A DNA stretch of 9,675 nucleotides from an uncultured Verrucomicrobia subdivision 3 bacterium (GTDB lineage Bacteria; Verrucomicrobiota; Verrucomicrobiae; Limisphaerales; UBA11358), in NCBI GenBank assembly GCA_903921455.1, contig CAIXPZ010000180.1:1-9675 (forward strand), written 5' to 3'. This document shows, one piece after another, positions 1 through 4,683 of the stretch. The notes under the pieces were generated by a model. It ran no database searches, had not been told where the DNA came from, and worked only from the letters and a program-made list of their open reading frames with translations. The stretch's first letter is position 1. Each line of letters starts with the position of its first letter. Position numbers and translations under genes: made by a program.

Positions 1-2
1 AG

Positions 3-98
3 CCCTACAACGCCGAACTCCACGCGCGCAACCAAGTCAAGCACGGCTCCTGGGTCATCTCTTTGGTGCAAAAAGATGCCCAACCATCCGGTGCATAA
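3..98 (+). CDS. C-terminal end of an unrecognised upstream gene (partial)
   Basis: One frame entering from the left edge reads 31 residues (PYNAELHARNQVKHGSWVIS and onward, ending QPSGA) to a TAA at 96-98. Its composition looks protein-like and it ends cleanly, but the other two forward frames are also open here, so the choice of frame is a judgement. I recognise no domain in so short a piece. No terminator-like hairpin with a T-run follows it directly; a 6-bp hairpin (138-143/155-160) is the first structure downstream. Confidence 0.35.
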   Translation, partial: PYNAELHARNQVKHGSWVISLVQKDAQPSGA

Positions 99-199
99 CT
101 CGTATGAAAAATCACTTTTCAAGCCAGAGAACATCTCGAACCGTCACTACGTTCCGGTTCTCGCTGATCGCGCTCGGGCGTGCGGGAAAAAAACCAGCC

Positions 200-398
200 G
201 GCCGCGATGCTGCGCATATCGGCCAAGGCAAGCAATAGCCGCGTGACTTCGTCCGGCCAGAAAAGAATTAGCCCGCGATGCTGCGCACGGGCAAGACGAA
301 GCAATACGGCGCGAGGCGTTGCCTGTCGCCGAAGACAAAGAATTAGCACCGCGCGGCTTCGCCCGGTGCAGGACATCAGCAATAGCCGTGAGACCGGC
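200..398 (+). repeat. Three tandem ~70-78 bp modules, each with two hairpins and an AGCAATA box
   Basis: Each module has the order hairpin 1, short linker, AGCAATA, hairpin 2. Hairpin 1 stems are GGCCG/CGGCC (200-204/220-224), GCCCG/CGGGC (271-275/288-292) and GCACCG/CGGTGC (346-351/364-369). AGCAATA lies at 231-237, 300-306 and 378-384. Hairpin 2 stems are GCCG/CGGC (238-241/254-257), CGGCG/CGCCG (307-311/327-331) and GCCG/CGGC (385-388/395-398). Modules 2 and 3 are preceded by AAAGAATTAGC (262-272, 337-347); module 1 has a weaker A-rich equivalent. The loop of hairpin 1 shares CGATGCTGCGCA in copies 1 and 2. The stems differ between copies yet stay paired, which suggests selection on structure. 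Strand is arbitrary. A decayed REP/MITE-type repeat or part of a structured RNA are both possible; function unknown. Confidence 0.6.
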
Positions 399-698
399 CA
401 GCCTTTGGTCGCTCCGCTAATCTTCCGCTCCGGCTGCCTGCGCTCCAGAGCGCTGCACTTCCAAAACTGGTCGGACTCACTACGAAAACCAAGTTGGTCC
501 GAGACCCCGATGCTGGGTTTCGTTGGCCTGCTGGCTCAGGTTTGACCCTGGCCCCCGCAAACTGGCCAGCATTCCACTACACCCATCACCGGGGACTCAG
601 AAAAAATGGCACTGCGCTATCGCGACTGTGCCGGGGAAACAAACAGACCCGGCGAAATTATTGAAGCGGCTTCGCTCACGGGGTTGGCATGACGGAAC

Positions 699-744
699 GG
701 CCAGCGTTACGATTCTCGCTGCGCTGCGAGTCTGGACGCTGACC
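699..744. repeat. Two-tier hairpin
   Basis: Outer arms GGCCAGCG (699-706) and CGCTGACC (737-744) pair at 7 of 8 positions. Inside them CTCGC (715-719) pairs with GCGAG (726-730) around a 6-nt loop. It abuts the larger inverted repeat at 752-912 and may be part of the same structured element. No T-run follows, so it is not an obvious terminator. Confidence 0.45.
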
Positions 745-751
745 TTGCTGC

Positions 752-912
752 CGGGACGGCACACAACACACATTGTCCGTTTGGTCGGTGCTAGAAAGGT
801 GGCCGTGCGCAAGCACCCTCCCACATAAATTCTGATCGGGCCGACACACCCCCTGCGGGGACCCTTCGGCCCGGAATTTATGTCAGACAATGTGGCGTTG
901 TGTGCCATCCCG
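752..912. repeat. Branched 160-bp imperfect inverted repeat
   Basis: Outer arms 752-777 and 886-912 pair over about 24 bp with one mismatch (C757) and a small 2/3-nt internal loop. Within them are two arms. One is GGTGC/GCACC (787-791/813-817). The other is a long hairpin in which ATAAATTC pairs with GAATTTAT (825-832/874-881) and CGGGCCGA pairs with TCGGCCCG (837-844/866-873), across a 4-nt bulge, capped by CCCC/GGGG (850-853/857-860). The result is a Y-shaped fold. It could be a non-autonomous transposable element, a structured RNA gene, or an intergenic palindromic repeat. No open frame of interest is inside it. Confidence 0.6.
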
Positions 913-926
913 CGTCCGCACTGTCA

Positions 927-988
927 CGGTGATTGCTTCCCGCCGTCCCCCGGCGGCACTGCGGCTGCCCGCCTGGTGGCAATCACCG
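927..988. repeat. Perfect 10-bp inverted repeat enclosing a GC hairpin
   Basis: CGGTGATTGC (927-936) is exactly inverted as GCAATCACCG (979-988). Between them CCGCCG (940-945) pairs with CGGCGG (951-956) over a 5-nt loop. It lies about 20 bp beyond the stop codon of the minus-strand receiver gene, so it could sit in that gene's 3' untranslated region. No T-run follows in either direction. Confidence 0.5.
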
Positions 989-1008
989 CGCCAGTTTGAC
1001 GGCATCCG

Positions 1009-1515
1009 TCACGCCAACCCCGTCGCTCCGCCTTGAGTGTGATTGGGCCGGGTCTGTTCCGTGATGCCCATGTAGCCATCCGTCGCCTTCAGCAAGTCAG
1101 TCAGCAGTTTGATAAACACCGGAACATCAAATGGCTTGCTGATCGTGGTCAATTTCAACGCCGGATACATATGTTGGTAAGATTCCCTGGGCACAAAATC
1201 CCCGGAGACCATCAAAATGGGATACGTTACTTTTTCCGCCGTCAGCAGGCTTAACATTTCCCAGACATCCCTGCCGGGATGCTCCACGTCGGTGATAAAT
1301 AAATCCGGATCCACTTTGGACAACTCTCCCCATGCCTTATCCCCATCGGTGAATGACAAAATTTGAACATGCGGCGAAACTCGCTGGAGCAGCATTTCAT
1401 AACAATGCGCCAGAAACTGGTCATCCTCCAGGATAACCACCCGGCACCGCCTTGGCGTAGCTGAAATCGTCGTCGGAAGCGCTCTCGGATATCCATCCGT
1501 TTTTGACCCACTCAT
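1009..1515 (-). CDS. Stand-alone response-regulator receiver protein (paralogue of 4246-4683)
   Basis: About 168 residues from the ATG at 1515. A longer reading from a TTG at 1539 exists but adds only an unlikely tail. The core is a CheY-like receiver: acidic pair D31-D32 in VVILEDDQ, phospho-acceptor D76 in DLFITDVEHPG, switch S104 in ILMVSGD, and K127 in ISKPF. It would take phosphate from a histidine kinase. After the receiver there is only a ~25-residue tail, so no DNA-binding or enzymatic output domain is present; it may act by protein contact or in a phosphorelay. It shares the signature DPD[LI]FITD, the WE[ML]L stretch, VTYPIL and KPF with the receiver at 4246-4683, and the DNA is also visibly similar, so the two arose by duplication. 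No cognate kinase is in the window. Confidence 0.85.
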   Translation of the reverse strand: MSGSKTDGYPRALPTTISATPRRCRVVILEDDQFLAHCYEMLLQRVSPHVQILSFTDGDKAWGELSKVDPDLFITDVEHPGRDVWEMLSLLTAEKVTYPILMVSGDFVPRESYQHMYPALKLTTISKPFDVPVFIKLLTDLLKATDGYMGITEQTRPNHTQGGATGLA

Positions 1516-1599
1516 GGTTCGAACTATGACACAGCTCAATCATTAGACCAAAGAAAAAAGCACAAGTATTTTTTAGCCTGCCTTGTTCACGTTTAGAAA

Positions 1600-1631
1600 G
1601 GCGGTCTATGACCGCCCCCAATTGTTTTTTA
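1600..1631 (+). terminator. Intrinsic-terminator-like hairpin
   Basis: GGCGGTC (1600-1606) and GACCGCC (1610-1616) form a perfect 7-bp stem with a 3-nt loop. A few bases later comes a run of six T residues (TTGTTTTTTAGC). Read on the plus strand this resembles a Rho-independent terminator, though the 8-base gap between stem and T6 is longer than usual. The only gene to its left is transcribed the other way, so on the plus strand there is no obvious gene to terminate. Confidence 0.4.
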
Positions 1632-1778
1632 GCTCCCCACGGTCGTGGATAGTTTGCTCGCTACGCTCGGGGAAAAGTTGGGTTGGTTTTTTTGTGAGGC
1701 AACTTCGTTTTCAGGTCCATTTTTTCTGCCTCCCCTCATCGGGCAGTCGTTCGCTTTGTCCCGGCCTCGCCTAAGACA

Positions 1779-1832
1779 CCAGCCCGCCCCTCGTGGTGCC
1801 CTCTAAAGATTACTCCCACGGGGGAGGGCTGG
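1779..1832 (+). other. Long imperfect hairpin upstream of the accessory operon
   Basis: Arms 1779-1796 (CCAGCCCGCCCCTCGTGG) and 1816-1832 pair over about 16 bp with one mismatch and one offset base, around a ~19-nt loop. It ends about 68 nt before the ATG at 1901. It could be a leader structure, a terminator remnant or one end of an inserted element; no T-run follows. Confidence 0.45.
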
Positions 1833-1900
1833 AGGCTCGGCTGTTTCGTGAACAAAGCGACCGACGGATGAGGGGCAAGCAGAGTCCAAAAAAAAAGACC

Positions 1901-2317
1901 ATGAAAACTACATCACAAAAAAAATCGAACAAGCTCCCTCAAGAATCAGAGCAATCACAGTCGGCGGCCGCGCAGCCTACCAGCACCGCACCGGCCAAGA
2001 CAGACAGCCGTCTGCCGATTGACACCGAAGCGCGGAAGCAAAACCGCACACTGCCCACCGACAAGGTTCTGGCGATGTTGCAGCAGCAAGACCGCCGCCT
2101 GTGGGAGTTGGCCGAGGTGGTTGGCAAGTGGGTTTGGGTTTCGTTCAGTGAGCAGCCCGCGCCCACCGTCCGCCAGACGCTTGCGCAGCTTGGCTTCCAC
2201 TGGAACCGCGCCCGCCAAGCGTGGCAGCACCCGTGCGGCCAGTTCCGCCTCTCCAGCAGCGGCGACCCGCGCGAGAAGTATCCCACCAACCACCCCGCCG
2301 AGTTGACCGCCAACTAA
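1901..2317 (+). CDS. Small accessory protein with a W-rich C-terminal module (plasmid/ICE-type)
   Basis: 138 residues from the ATG at 1901. I do not recognise a named family with certainty. Residues 1-50 are polar and low complexity (Lys, Gln, Ser, Ala, Thr), probably disordered. Residues 52-75 look like one helix (KVLAMLQQQDRRLWELAEVV). Residues 76-113 form a compact-looking module rich in Trp: VGKWVWVSFSEQP, then TLAQLGFHWNRARQAWQHPCG. I have seen the pattern of a W-x-W strand, a Pro-rich turn and a helix running into GF-x-W in plasmid and conjugative-element accessory proteins; that is recall. It is the first gene of a five-gene same-strand run. An A9 tract sits just before the start and no Shine-Dalgarno is evident. 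Function unknown. Confidence 0.65.
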   Translation: MKTTSQKKSNKLPQESEQSQSAAAQPTSTAPAKTDSRLPIDTEARKQNRTLPTDKVLAMLQQQDRRLWELAEVVGKWVWVSFSEQPAPTVRQTLAQLGFHWNRARQAWQHPCGQFRLSSSGDPREKYPTNHPAELTAN

Positions 2318-2326
2318 CCACACACT

Positions 2327-2347
2327 GGGCGCGGTGACAGCGCGCCC
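2327..2347 (+). promoter_or_regulatory. Hairpin with GTGACAG loop ahead of the gene at 2358
   Basis: Perfect 7-bp stem GGGCGCG (2327-2333) with CGCGCCC (2341-2347), loop GTGACAG (2334-2340). It starts 9 nt after the upstream stop codon and its loop ends 17 nt before the ATG at 2358. The same loop with a different stem occurs at 3337-3361 at the same distance from a start codon. The loop's GTG is in frame with the downstream ATG, 8 codons ahead. The T6 run after the stem (2352-2357) also makes it terminator-like, though the second copy has no T-run. Confidence 0.6.
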
Positions 2348-2357
2348 CACCTTTTTT

Positions 2358-2573
2358 ATGACCAACATTTACACTCTCCGCGCTGGCGATGTCGTCGAGT
2401 ATGCCGGCCAGCCCTGCCATGTCTTGCGCGTGACCGAATCCGCCGCCGTTGTCGCCGTCATCCAGAAGCCGCGCACCATCACGCCGCGATTCGGCAAGCC
2501 TGTCACTATTCAGCCCGCGCCCAAGCTGGCCCACATTTCCCCCAATTCAGAAATTCCCATCCTCAACCGCTAA
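2358..2573 (+). CDS. Conserved small hypothetical, SH3/KOW-like barrel predicted
   Basis: 71 residues from the ATG at 2358; an in-frame GTG at 2334 in a hairpin loop would add 8 residues. The pattern L-R-A-G-D-V-V-E-Y, then QPCHVLRV, then SAAVVAVIQKP, then RFGKPVTIQPAPKL looks like alternating short strands and turns, as in KOW or EF-P-like SH3 barrels, and it ends ISPNSEIPILNR. I associate this C-terminal signature with small hypotheticals of Verrucomicrobiota; that is recall, not a search. It has no catalytic signature; a nucleic-acid or protein-binding adaptor is a reasonable guess. Only 5 nt separate its stop from the next start, so the two are probably co-translated. No Shine-Dalgarno is visible. 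Confidence 0.7.
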   Translation: MTNIYTLRAGDVVEYAGQPCHVLRVTESAAVVAVIQKPRTITPRFGKPVTIQPAPKLAHISPNSEIPILNR

Positions 2574-2578
2574 CTTTT

Positions 2579-2827
2579 ATGACTATTGCCGCTGCCGAGT
2601 TTTCCAATACCGGACTGTATCGCGCCGTTTACTTAGACGGCCCGCAATCCGACCGTGACGCCGAAGGTGAAGAAATTCCCGCGTGGACGGTTTATGTCGG
2701 CGACGCCGACGCCGAGCCCACCGGCCAAGTTTACACCCTCCACCACTTCAAGAGCGCCGAGTTGCTCGCCCACCAGATGGCCAGCGACCGCCGCCTTGAC
2801 CTCATCCACGAAGCCACCCCCGCCTGA
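2579..2827 (+). CDS. Hypothetical small acidic protein
   Basis: 82 residues, not recognised. It is acidic (many Asp/Glu), with no signal peptide or membrane segment. The middle (EEIPAWTVYVGDADAEPTGQ) suggests beta strands and the end (FKSAELLAHQMASDRRLDLI) an amphipathic helix, so a small alpha/beta fold is likely. The ATG follows the previous stop by 5 nt with only CTTTT between, and codon use matches its GC-rich neighbours, which supports a real gene in the operon. Nothing in it points to a function. Confidence 0.6.
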   Translation: MTIAAAEFSNTGLYRAVYLDGPQSDRDAEGEEIPAWTVYVGDADAEPTGQVYTLHHFKSAELLAHQMASDRRLDLIHEATPA

Positions 2828-2863
2828 TTTGCAACAACAACAAACAAAACGAAAGAACACCAA

Positions 2864-3325
2864 ATGAACACAGACCAAAACATAGACCCGACCGAAGCCC
2901 TCGCCGCAGTTTTTGGCGAGCCCAAACAAGTAGCCGACGGCATCACCGCTTTCGGCCCTGTGGTATACGCCTACACCCGAGCGCAAGCCGTCGCCGACGG
3001 CGTGCAGGTGGATGTCACCCAGACCGCCAAGGAAGCCGGAATCAGTTTTCCGGTGTTCCTCACCCGCACGGTGTTTGATGCCTATGTCACCGTGCCCGAC
3101 GGCGTGACCGGCCAGGACGAAGCCGGAAGAACCTGGGACCTCGTCTGGATGTTGCGCTTCGCGATCCTGCGCAGCCGCAACCATACCGACCGCGTGCCCG
3201 TTGCGCTCTACGTTCGCAACGACAACCGCCGCGCCCAGCTGGTGAAGCTCATCGCCCAATGCGGCCCGCTCGACATGGACGACCCGCAGCCAGCCATAAC
3301 CGTCATGCTCCCCGAAGACGACTAA
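2864..3325 (+). CDS. DUF6573-family protein
   Basis: 153 residues, close to what I expect for this family of unknown function, which I know from plasmids and integrative elements. Recognisable blocks are YAYTRAQAVADGVQVDVTQT (residues 36-55), AGISFPVFLTR (58-68), VPDGVTGQDEAGRTWDLVWM (77-96), LRFAI (97-101), YVRNDNR (116-122) and a C-terminal AITVMLPEDD. No catalytic motif, membrane segment or signal peptide is visible; it is probably a soluble cytoplasmic protein. The 36-nt gap before it (2828-2863) is an A/C-rich, apparently unstructured leader without a Shine-Dalgarno, unlike the hairpin gaps ahead of the genes at 2358 and 3370. The family call is from motif recall. Confidence 0.8.
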   Translation: MNTDQNIDPTEALAAVFGEPKQVADGITAFGPVVYAYTRAQAVADGVQVDVTQTAKEAGISFPVFLTRTVFDAYVTVPDGVTGQDEAGRTWDLVWMLRFAILRSRNHTDRVPVALYVRNDNRRAQLVKLIAQCGPLDMDDPQPAITVMLPEDD

Positions 3326-3336
3326 CCACCGCCAAC

Positions 3337-3361
3337 GCCGAGCCGGTGACAGCGGCTCGGC
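3337..3361 (+). promoter_or_regulatory. Hairpin with GTGACAG loop ahead of the gene at 3370
   Basis: Perfect 9-bp stem GCCGAGCCG (3337-3345) with CGGCTCGGC (3353-3361), loop GTGACAG (3346-3352). It starts 11 nt after the upstream stop, and the loop ends 17 nt before the ATG at 3370, exactly as at 2327-2347. Only the core CGGTGACAGCG is shared; the outer stem bases differ but stay paired. No T-run follows, which argues against a terminator. The GTG in the loop is again in frame, 8 codons ahead of the ATG. Both upstream genes end in the same ACTAACCAC context. Confidence 0.6.
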
Positions 3362-3369
3362 CCTTCGCC

Positions 3370-3744
3370 ATGAATCAAGACCTGATGTTTTTTGAAGCCG
3401 AGACCGTCGCCGCCGAAGCCGCGAAATGCGACGCGCAACGCGCCGCCGAGCAACACGAACGAGACGCGAAAGCCGCCGCGAAAGTTTTATTGCAAGTCGC
3501 CCGCGACCAGATCAAAGCCGAGAAACACGCCAAGACCGAAGACTGGCGCCGGAAGACCTCGCAGGCCCGCACCTACAAGACCCCCGACGAGCACGCCATG
3601 TGCGGCATTCGCTGGTATTGTCGCAGCCAGAAAGACCGCGACACCGGCTGTTACTGGCACAACTGCCACAAGTGCGGCCAGCCATTGATTTACACCAGCG
3701 ACCCCCACGCCAAACCCCAAGTATGTAAGGCCGACCCCGCCTGA
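3370..3744 (+). CDS. Helical protein with C-terminal Cys-rich putative zinc module
   Basis: 124 residues from the ATG at 3370. Residues 10-65 are Ala/Glu/Lys-rich and should form a long helix or coiled coil. The C-terminal part carries six cysteines at about 78, 84, 94, 99, 102 and 119, including C-H-K-C (99-102) and a late C119, plus H97 and H100. The spacing fits a zinc ribbon or treble-clef-like site (WHNCHKCGQPLIY then C). I do not recognise a named family. Such small zinc proteins are often nucleic-acid or protein binders; that is inference. It is the last gene of the operon, is preceded by the GTGACAG hairpin, and is followed 27 nt later by a terminator stem. Starts further upstream in frame would overlap the previous gene and are less likely. 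Confidence 0.65.
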   Translation: MNQDLMFFEAETVAAEAAKCDAQRAAEQHERDAKAAAKVLLQVARDQIKAEKHAKTEDWRRKTSQARTYKTPDEHAMCGIRWYCRSQKDRDTGCYWHNCHKCGQPLIYTSDPHAKPQVCKADPA

Positions 3745-3759
3745 TGGCCCGTGCGACCC

Positions 3760-3807
3760 AAAAAAAAATTTCGCGGCTTCGCCTTGTGGCTCGCCGCGAT
3801 ATTTTTT
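3760..3807 (+). terminator. Intrinsic terminator, possibly bidirectional
   Basis: TCGCGGC (3771-3777) pairs with GCCGCGA (3793-3799) around a 15-nt loop and is followed by AT-rich DNA with T6 (3802-3807). On the other side an A-run (3760-3768) precedes the stem, so it could also stop transcription on the minus strand. It lies just after the last gene of the accessory operon. Confidence 0.65.
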
Positions 3808-3808
3808 A

Positions 3809-3860
3809 TTCGGGGATTGCGCATCCCCGAACCCCAACGCCAGAGGTCGTGGCCCTCTGG
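3809..3860. repeat. Two consecutive perfect hairpins after the terminator
   Basis: TTCGGGGAT (3809-3817) pairs with ATCCCCGAA (3823-3831), 9 bp with a 5-nt loop. CCAGAGG (3840-3846) pairs with CCTCTGG (3854-3860), 7 bp with a 7-nt loop. With the terminator they make three hairpins within 90 bp at the end of the accessory operon. They could be extra terminators, an element boundary, or recombination or protein-binding sites; nothing here decides between these. Confidence 0.55.
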
Positions 3861-3917
3861 ACGCTGATTCGTTCACCCAAGCTCGCAAACTCGCCCCGCC
3901 TCAATCGCTAGCCTGGC

Positions 3918-3947
3918 TTGACAAAAAATTAATGAGGCGCATTGTTA
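3918..3947 (+). promoter_or_regulatory. Possible promoter with perfect -35 box
   Basis: TTGACA (3918-3923) matches the sigma70 -35 consensus. The -10 region 17-18 nt on (ATTGTT / TTGTTA, 3941-3947) is a poor match. If used, transcription would start beyond the ATG at 3932 and the downstream gene would have to begin at the ATG at 3992. Confidence 0.3.
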
Positions 3948-4255
3948 AATCGGATTCGGATATTTTCCGACTTTTAAACGGGAACCCAAGGATGAATATA
4001 AACCAACCATGTTTTTATAAACTCTGGGATATTCTCAGTGACATCTGCCCGGCGGATAAAAGTAATCTGACTGACTGCCCCTTGACTTTTCTTCGTAAAA
4101 TGGATTCCACCCAGCGGCTGGCGTGGTTCATGGCTCAGGAAACGCCCGATCAAATCCTCAAACTAGTCGCTTACCATCAGCAGTGTGCCCACAAGCGCAT
4201 CCTCATCAAAGCTGCGGCGGTTCCCTGGCTGCCTCCGCTTAAGGCTCATTCATAA
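3932..4255 (+). CDS. Hypothetical small protein
   Basis: 107 residues from the ATG at 3932, or 87 from the ATG at 3992. The shorter form would fit a promoter with its -35 at 3918, but has AAGG directly against its start codon, too close for a Shine-Dalgarno. Not recognised. From residue 21 on, the sequence (QPCFYKLWDILSDI, TFLRKMDSTQRLAWFMAQ, DQILKLVAYHQQC) predicts several amphipathic helices and no membrane segment or signal peptide. Base composition is lower in GC than the accessory operon before it. The end overlaps the convergent receiver gene by 10 bp. Placement beside receiver genes might suggest a signalling partner, but nothing in the protein shows it. Confidence 0.55.
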   Translation: MRRIVKSDSDIFRLLNGNPRMNINQPCFYKLWDILSDICPADKSNLTDCPLTFLRKMDSTQRLAWFMAQETPDQILKLVAYHQQCAHKRILIKAAAVPWLPPLKAHS

Positions 4256-4683
4256 ATCGTAAACCGGCTGAGCGTGACCACTAGCATCGCTTGCAGCCGC
4301 TCAACCTCAAATGGTTTATACATCACCGTCAAATTCAGCCCGGGGTAAATCAGATTAAAAGGCACTTCCCGCAGACCTTCGTCGGTGATGATCAGGATGG
4401 GATACGTCACGGGTTTCGCCGCCAGCCGTTTCAATATTTCCCAAATATCCAGCCCCAGATGATCCAGGTCGGTGATAAATATGTCCGGGTCAGACCGGGA
4501 CAGATCCACCCAGGCCGGATCCCCATTATGGTGCTTCCGGATTGCCGCCTGGGCATAATGCTTCATGATCAGCGTTTCATACAACTGCGCCAGCGCCTGA
4601 TCATCTTCCAAAATCACCACCCGGGGCCGGCCAGCCGACGGCGGCCGGCAGCCGGGCGATTCAATTGAATTTTTCGTCTTCAT
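4246..4683 (-). CDS. Stand-alone response-regulator receiver protein
   Basis: 145 residues. After a ~20-residue polar N-terminus comes a CheY-like receiver: VVILEDDQ (D27, D28), phospho-acceptor D72 in DIFITDLDHLG, T100 in ILIITDEG and K123 in MYKPF. It ends soon after the receiver (RFTIYE), so it has no output domain. The usual Met-Pro after the acceptor Asp is replaced by Leu-Asp-His-Leu-Gly, a feature shared with its paralogue at 1009-1515. Its ATG overlaps the TGA of the upstream receiver gene in an ATGA arrangement, so the pair are probably translationally coupled and expressed from one promoter right of 5144. Likely cytoplasmic; partner kinase unknown. Confidence 0.85.
   Translation of the reverse strand: MKTKNSIESPGCRPPSAGRPRVVILEDDQALAQLYETLIMKHYAQAAIRKHHNGDPAWVDLSRSDPDIFITDLDHLGLDIWEILKRLAAKPVTYPILIITDEGLREVPFNLIYPGLNLTVMYKPFEVERLQAMLVVTLSRFTIYE

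Larger units (their letters stand above)
99..1008. other. Non-coding, inverted-repeat-rich region
   Basis: No frame here gives a protein I would accept. The longer open frames are low-complexity, Arg/Pro/Cys-rich and overlap each other on both strands, as expected by chance in GC-rich DNA. What the stretch does hold is a succession of short inverted repeats. Besides those listed separately, I see stems at 138-143/155-160 (GAACCG/CGGTTC), 440-444/449-453 (GCGCT/AGCGC), 471-476/497-502 (TCGGAC/GTCCGA), 608-612/628-632 (GGCAC/GTGCC) and 998-1002/1006-1010 (GACGG/CCGTC). Single 5-6 bp stems are common by chance in GC-rich DNA; the modules at 200-398 and the long repeat at 752-912 are the parts that stand out. 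Confidence 0.7.
1540..1900. other. Intergenic region between divergent genes
   Basis: This separates the minus-strand receiver gene from the plus-strand accessory operon and should hold both promoters, but I cannot place convincing -35/-10 pairs. It contains a terminator-like hairpin (1600-1631), a T-rich stretch (about 1686-1725), a weak CTGCC/GGCAG stem (1726-1730/1742-1746) and a long hairpin (1779-1832). An in-frame GTG at 1793 would extend the first operon gene upstream, but it lies in the arm of the long hairpin and its extra residues look non-coding. Confidence 0.6.

Noticed and set aside
200..398. CRISPR array
   Set aside because: The three units are not near-identical direct repeats separated by unique spacers of constant length; similarity lies in short boxes and paired stems, and no cas gene is present.
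180..545. 121-codon plus-strand open frame over the tandem modules
   Set aside because: It runs through repeats and hairpins, is Arg/Ser-rich without any domain pattern, and competes with open frames on the other strand.
523..908. Open frames on both strands of about 100 codons
   Set aside because: They lie across the inverted repeats, show no family resemblance, and have the composition expected of GC-rich non-coding DNA.
752..912. Integron attC site
   Set aside because: The outer ends do not match the RYYYAAC / GTTRRRY core boxes, and no integrase or cassette gene is next to it.
99..1008. A known housekeeping RNA (RNase P, tmRNA, SRP RNA) or tRNA
   Set aside because: I looked for their conserved cores and found none.
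2633..3259. 208-codon minus-strand open frame opposite the operon genes
   Set aside because: It is the antisense shadow of GC-rich coding sequence at 2579-3325; the plus-strand reading has a recognisable family block.
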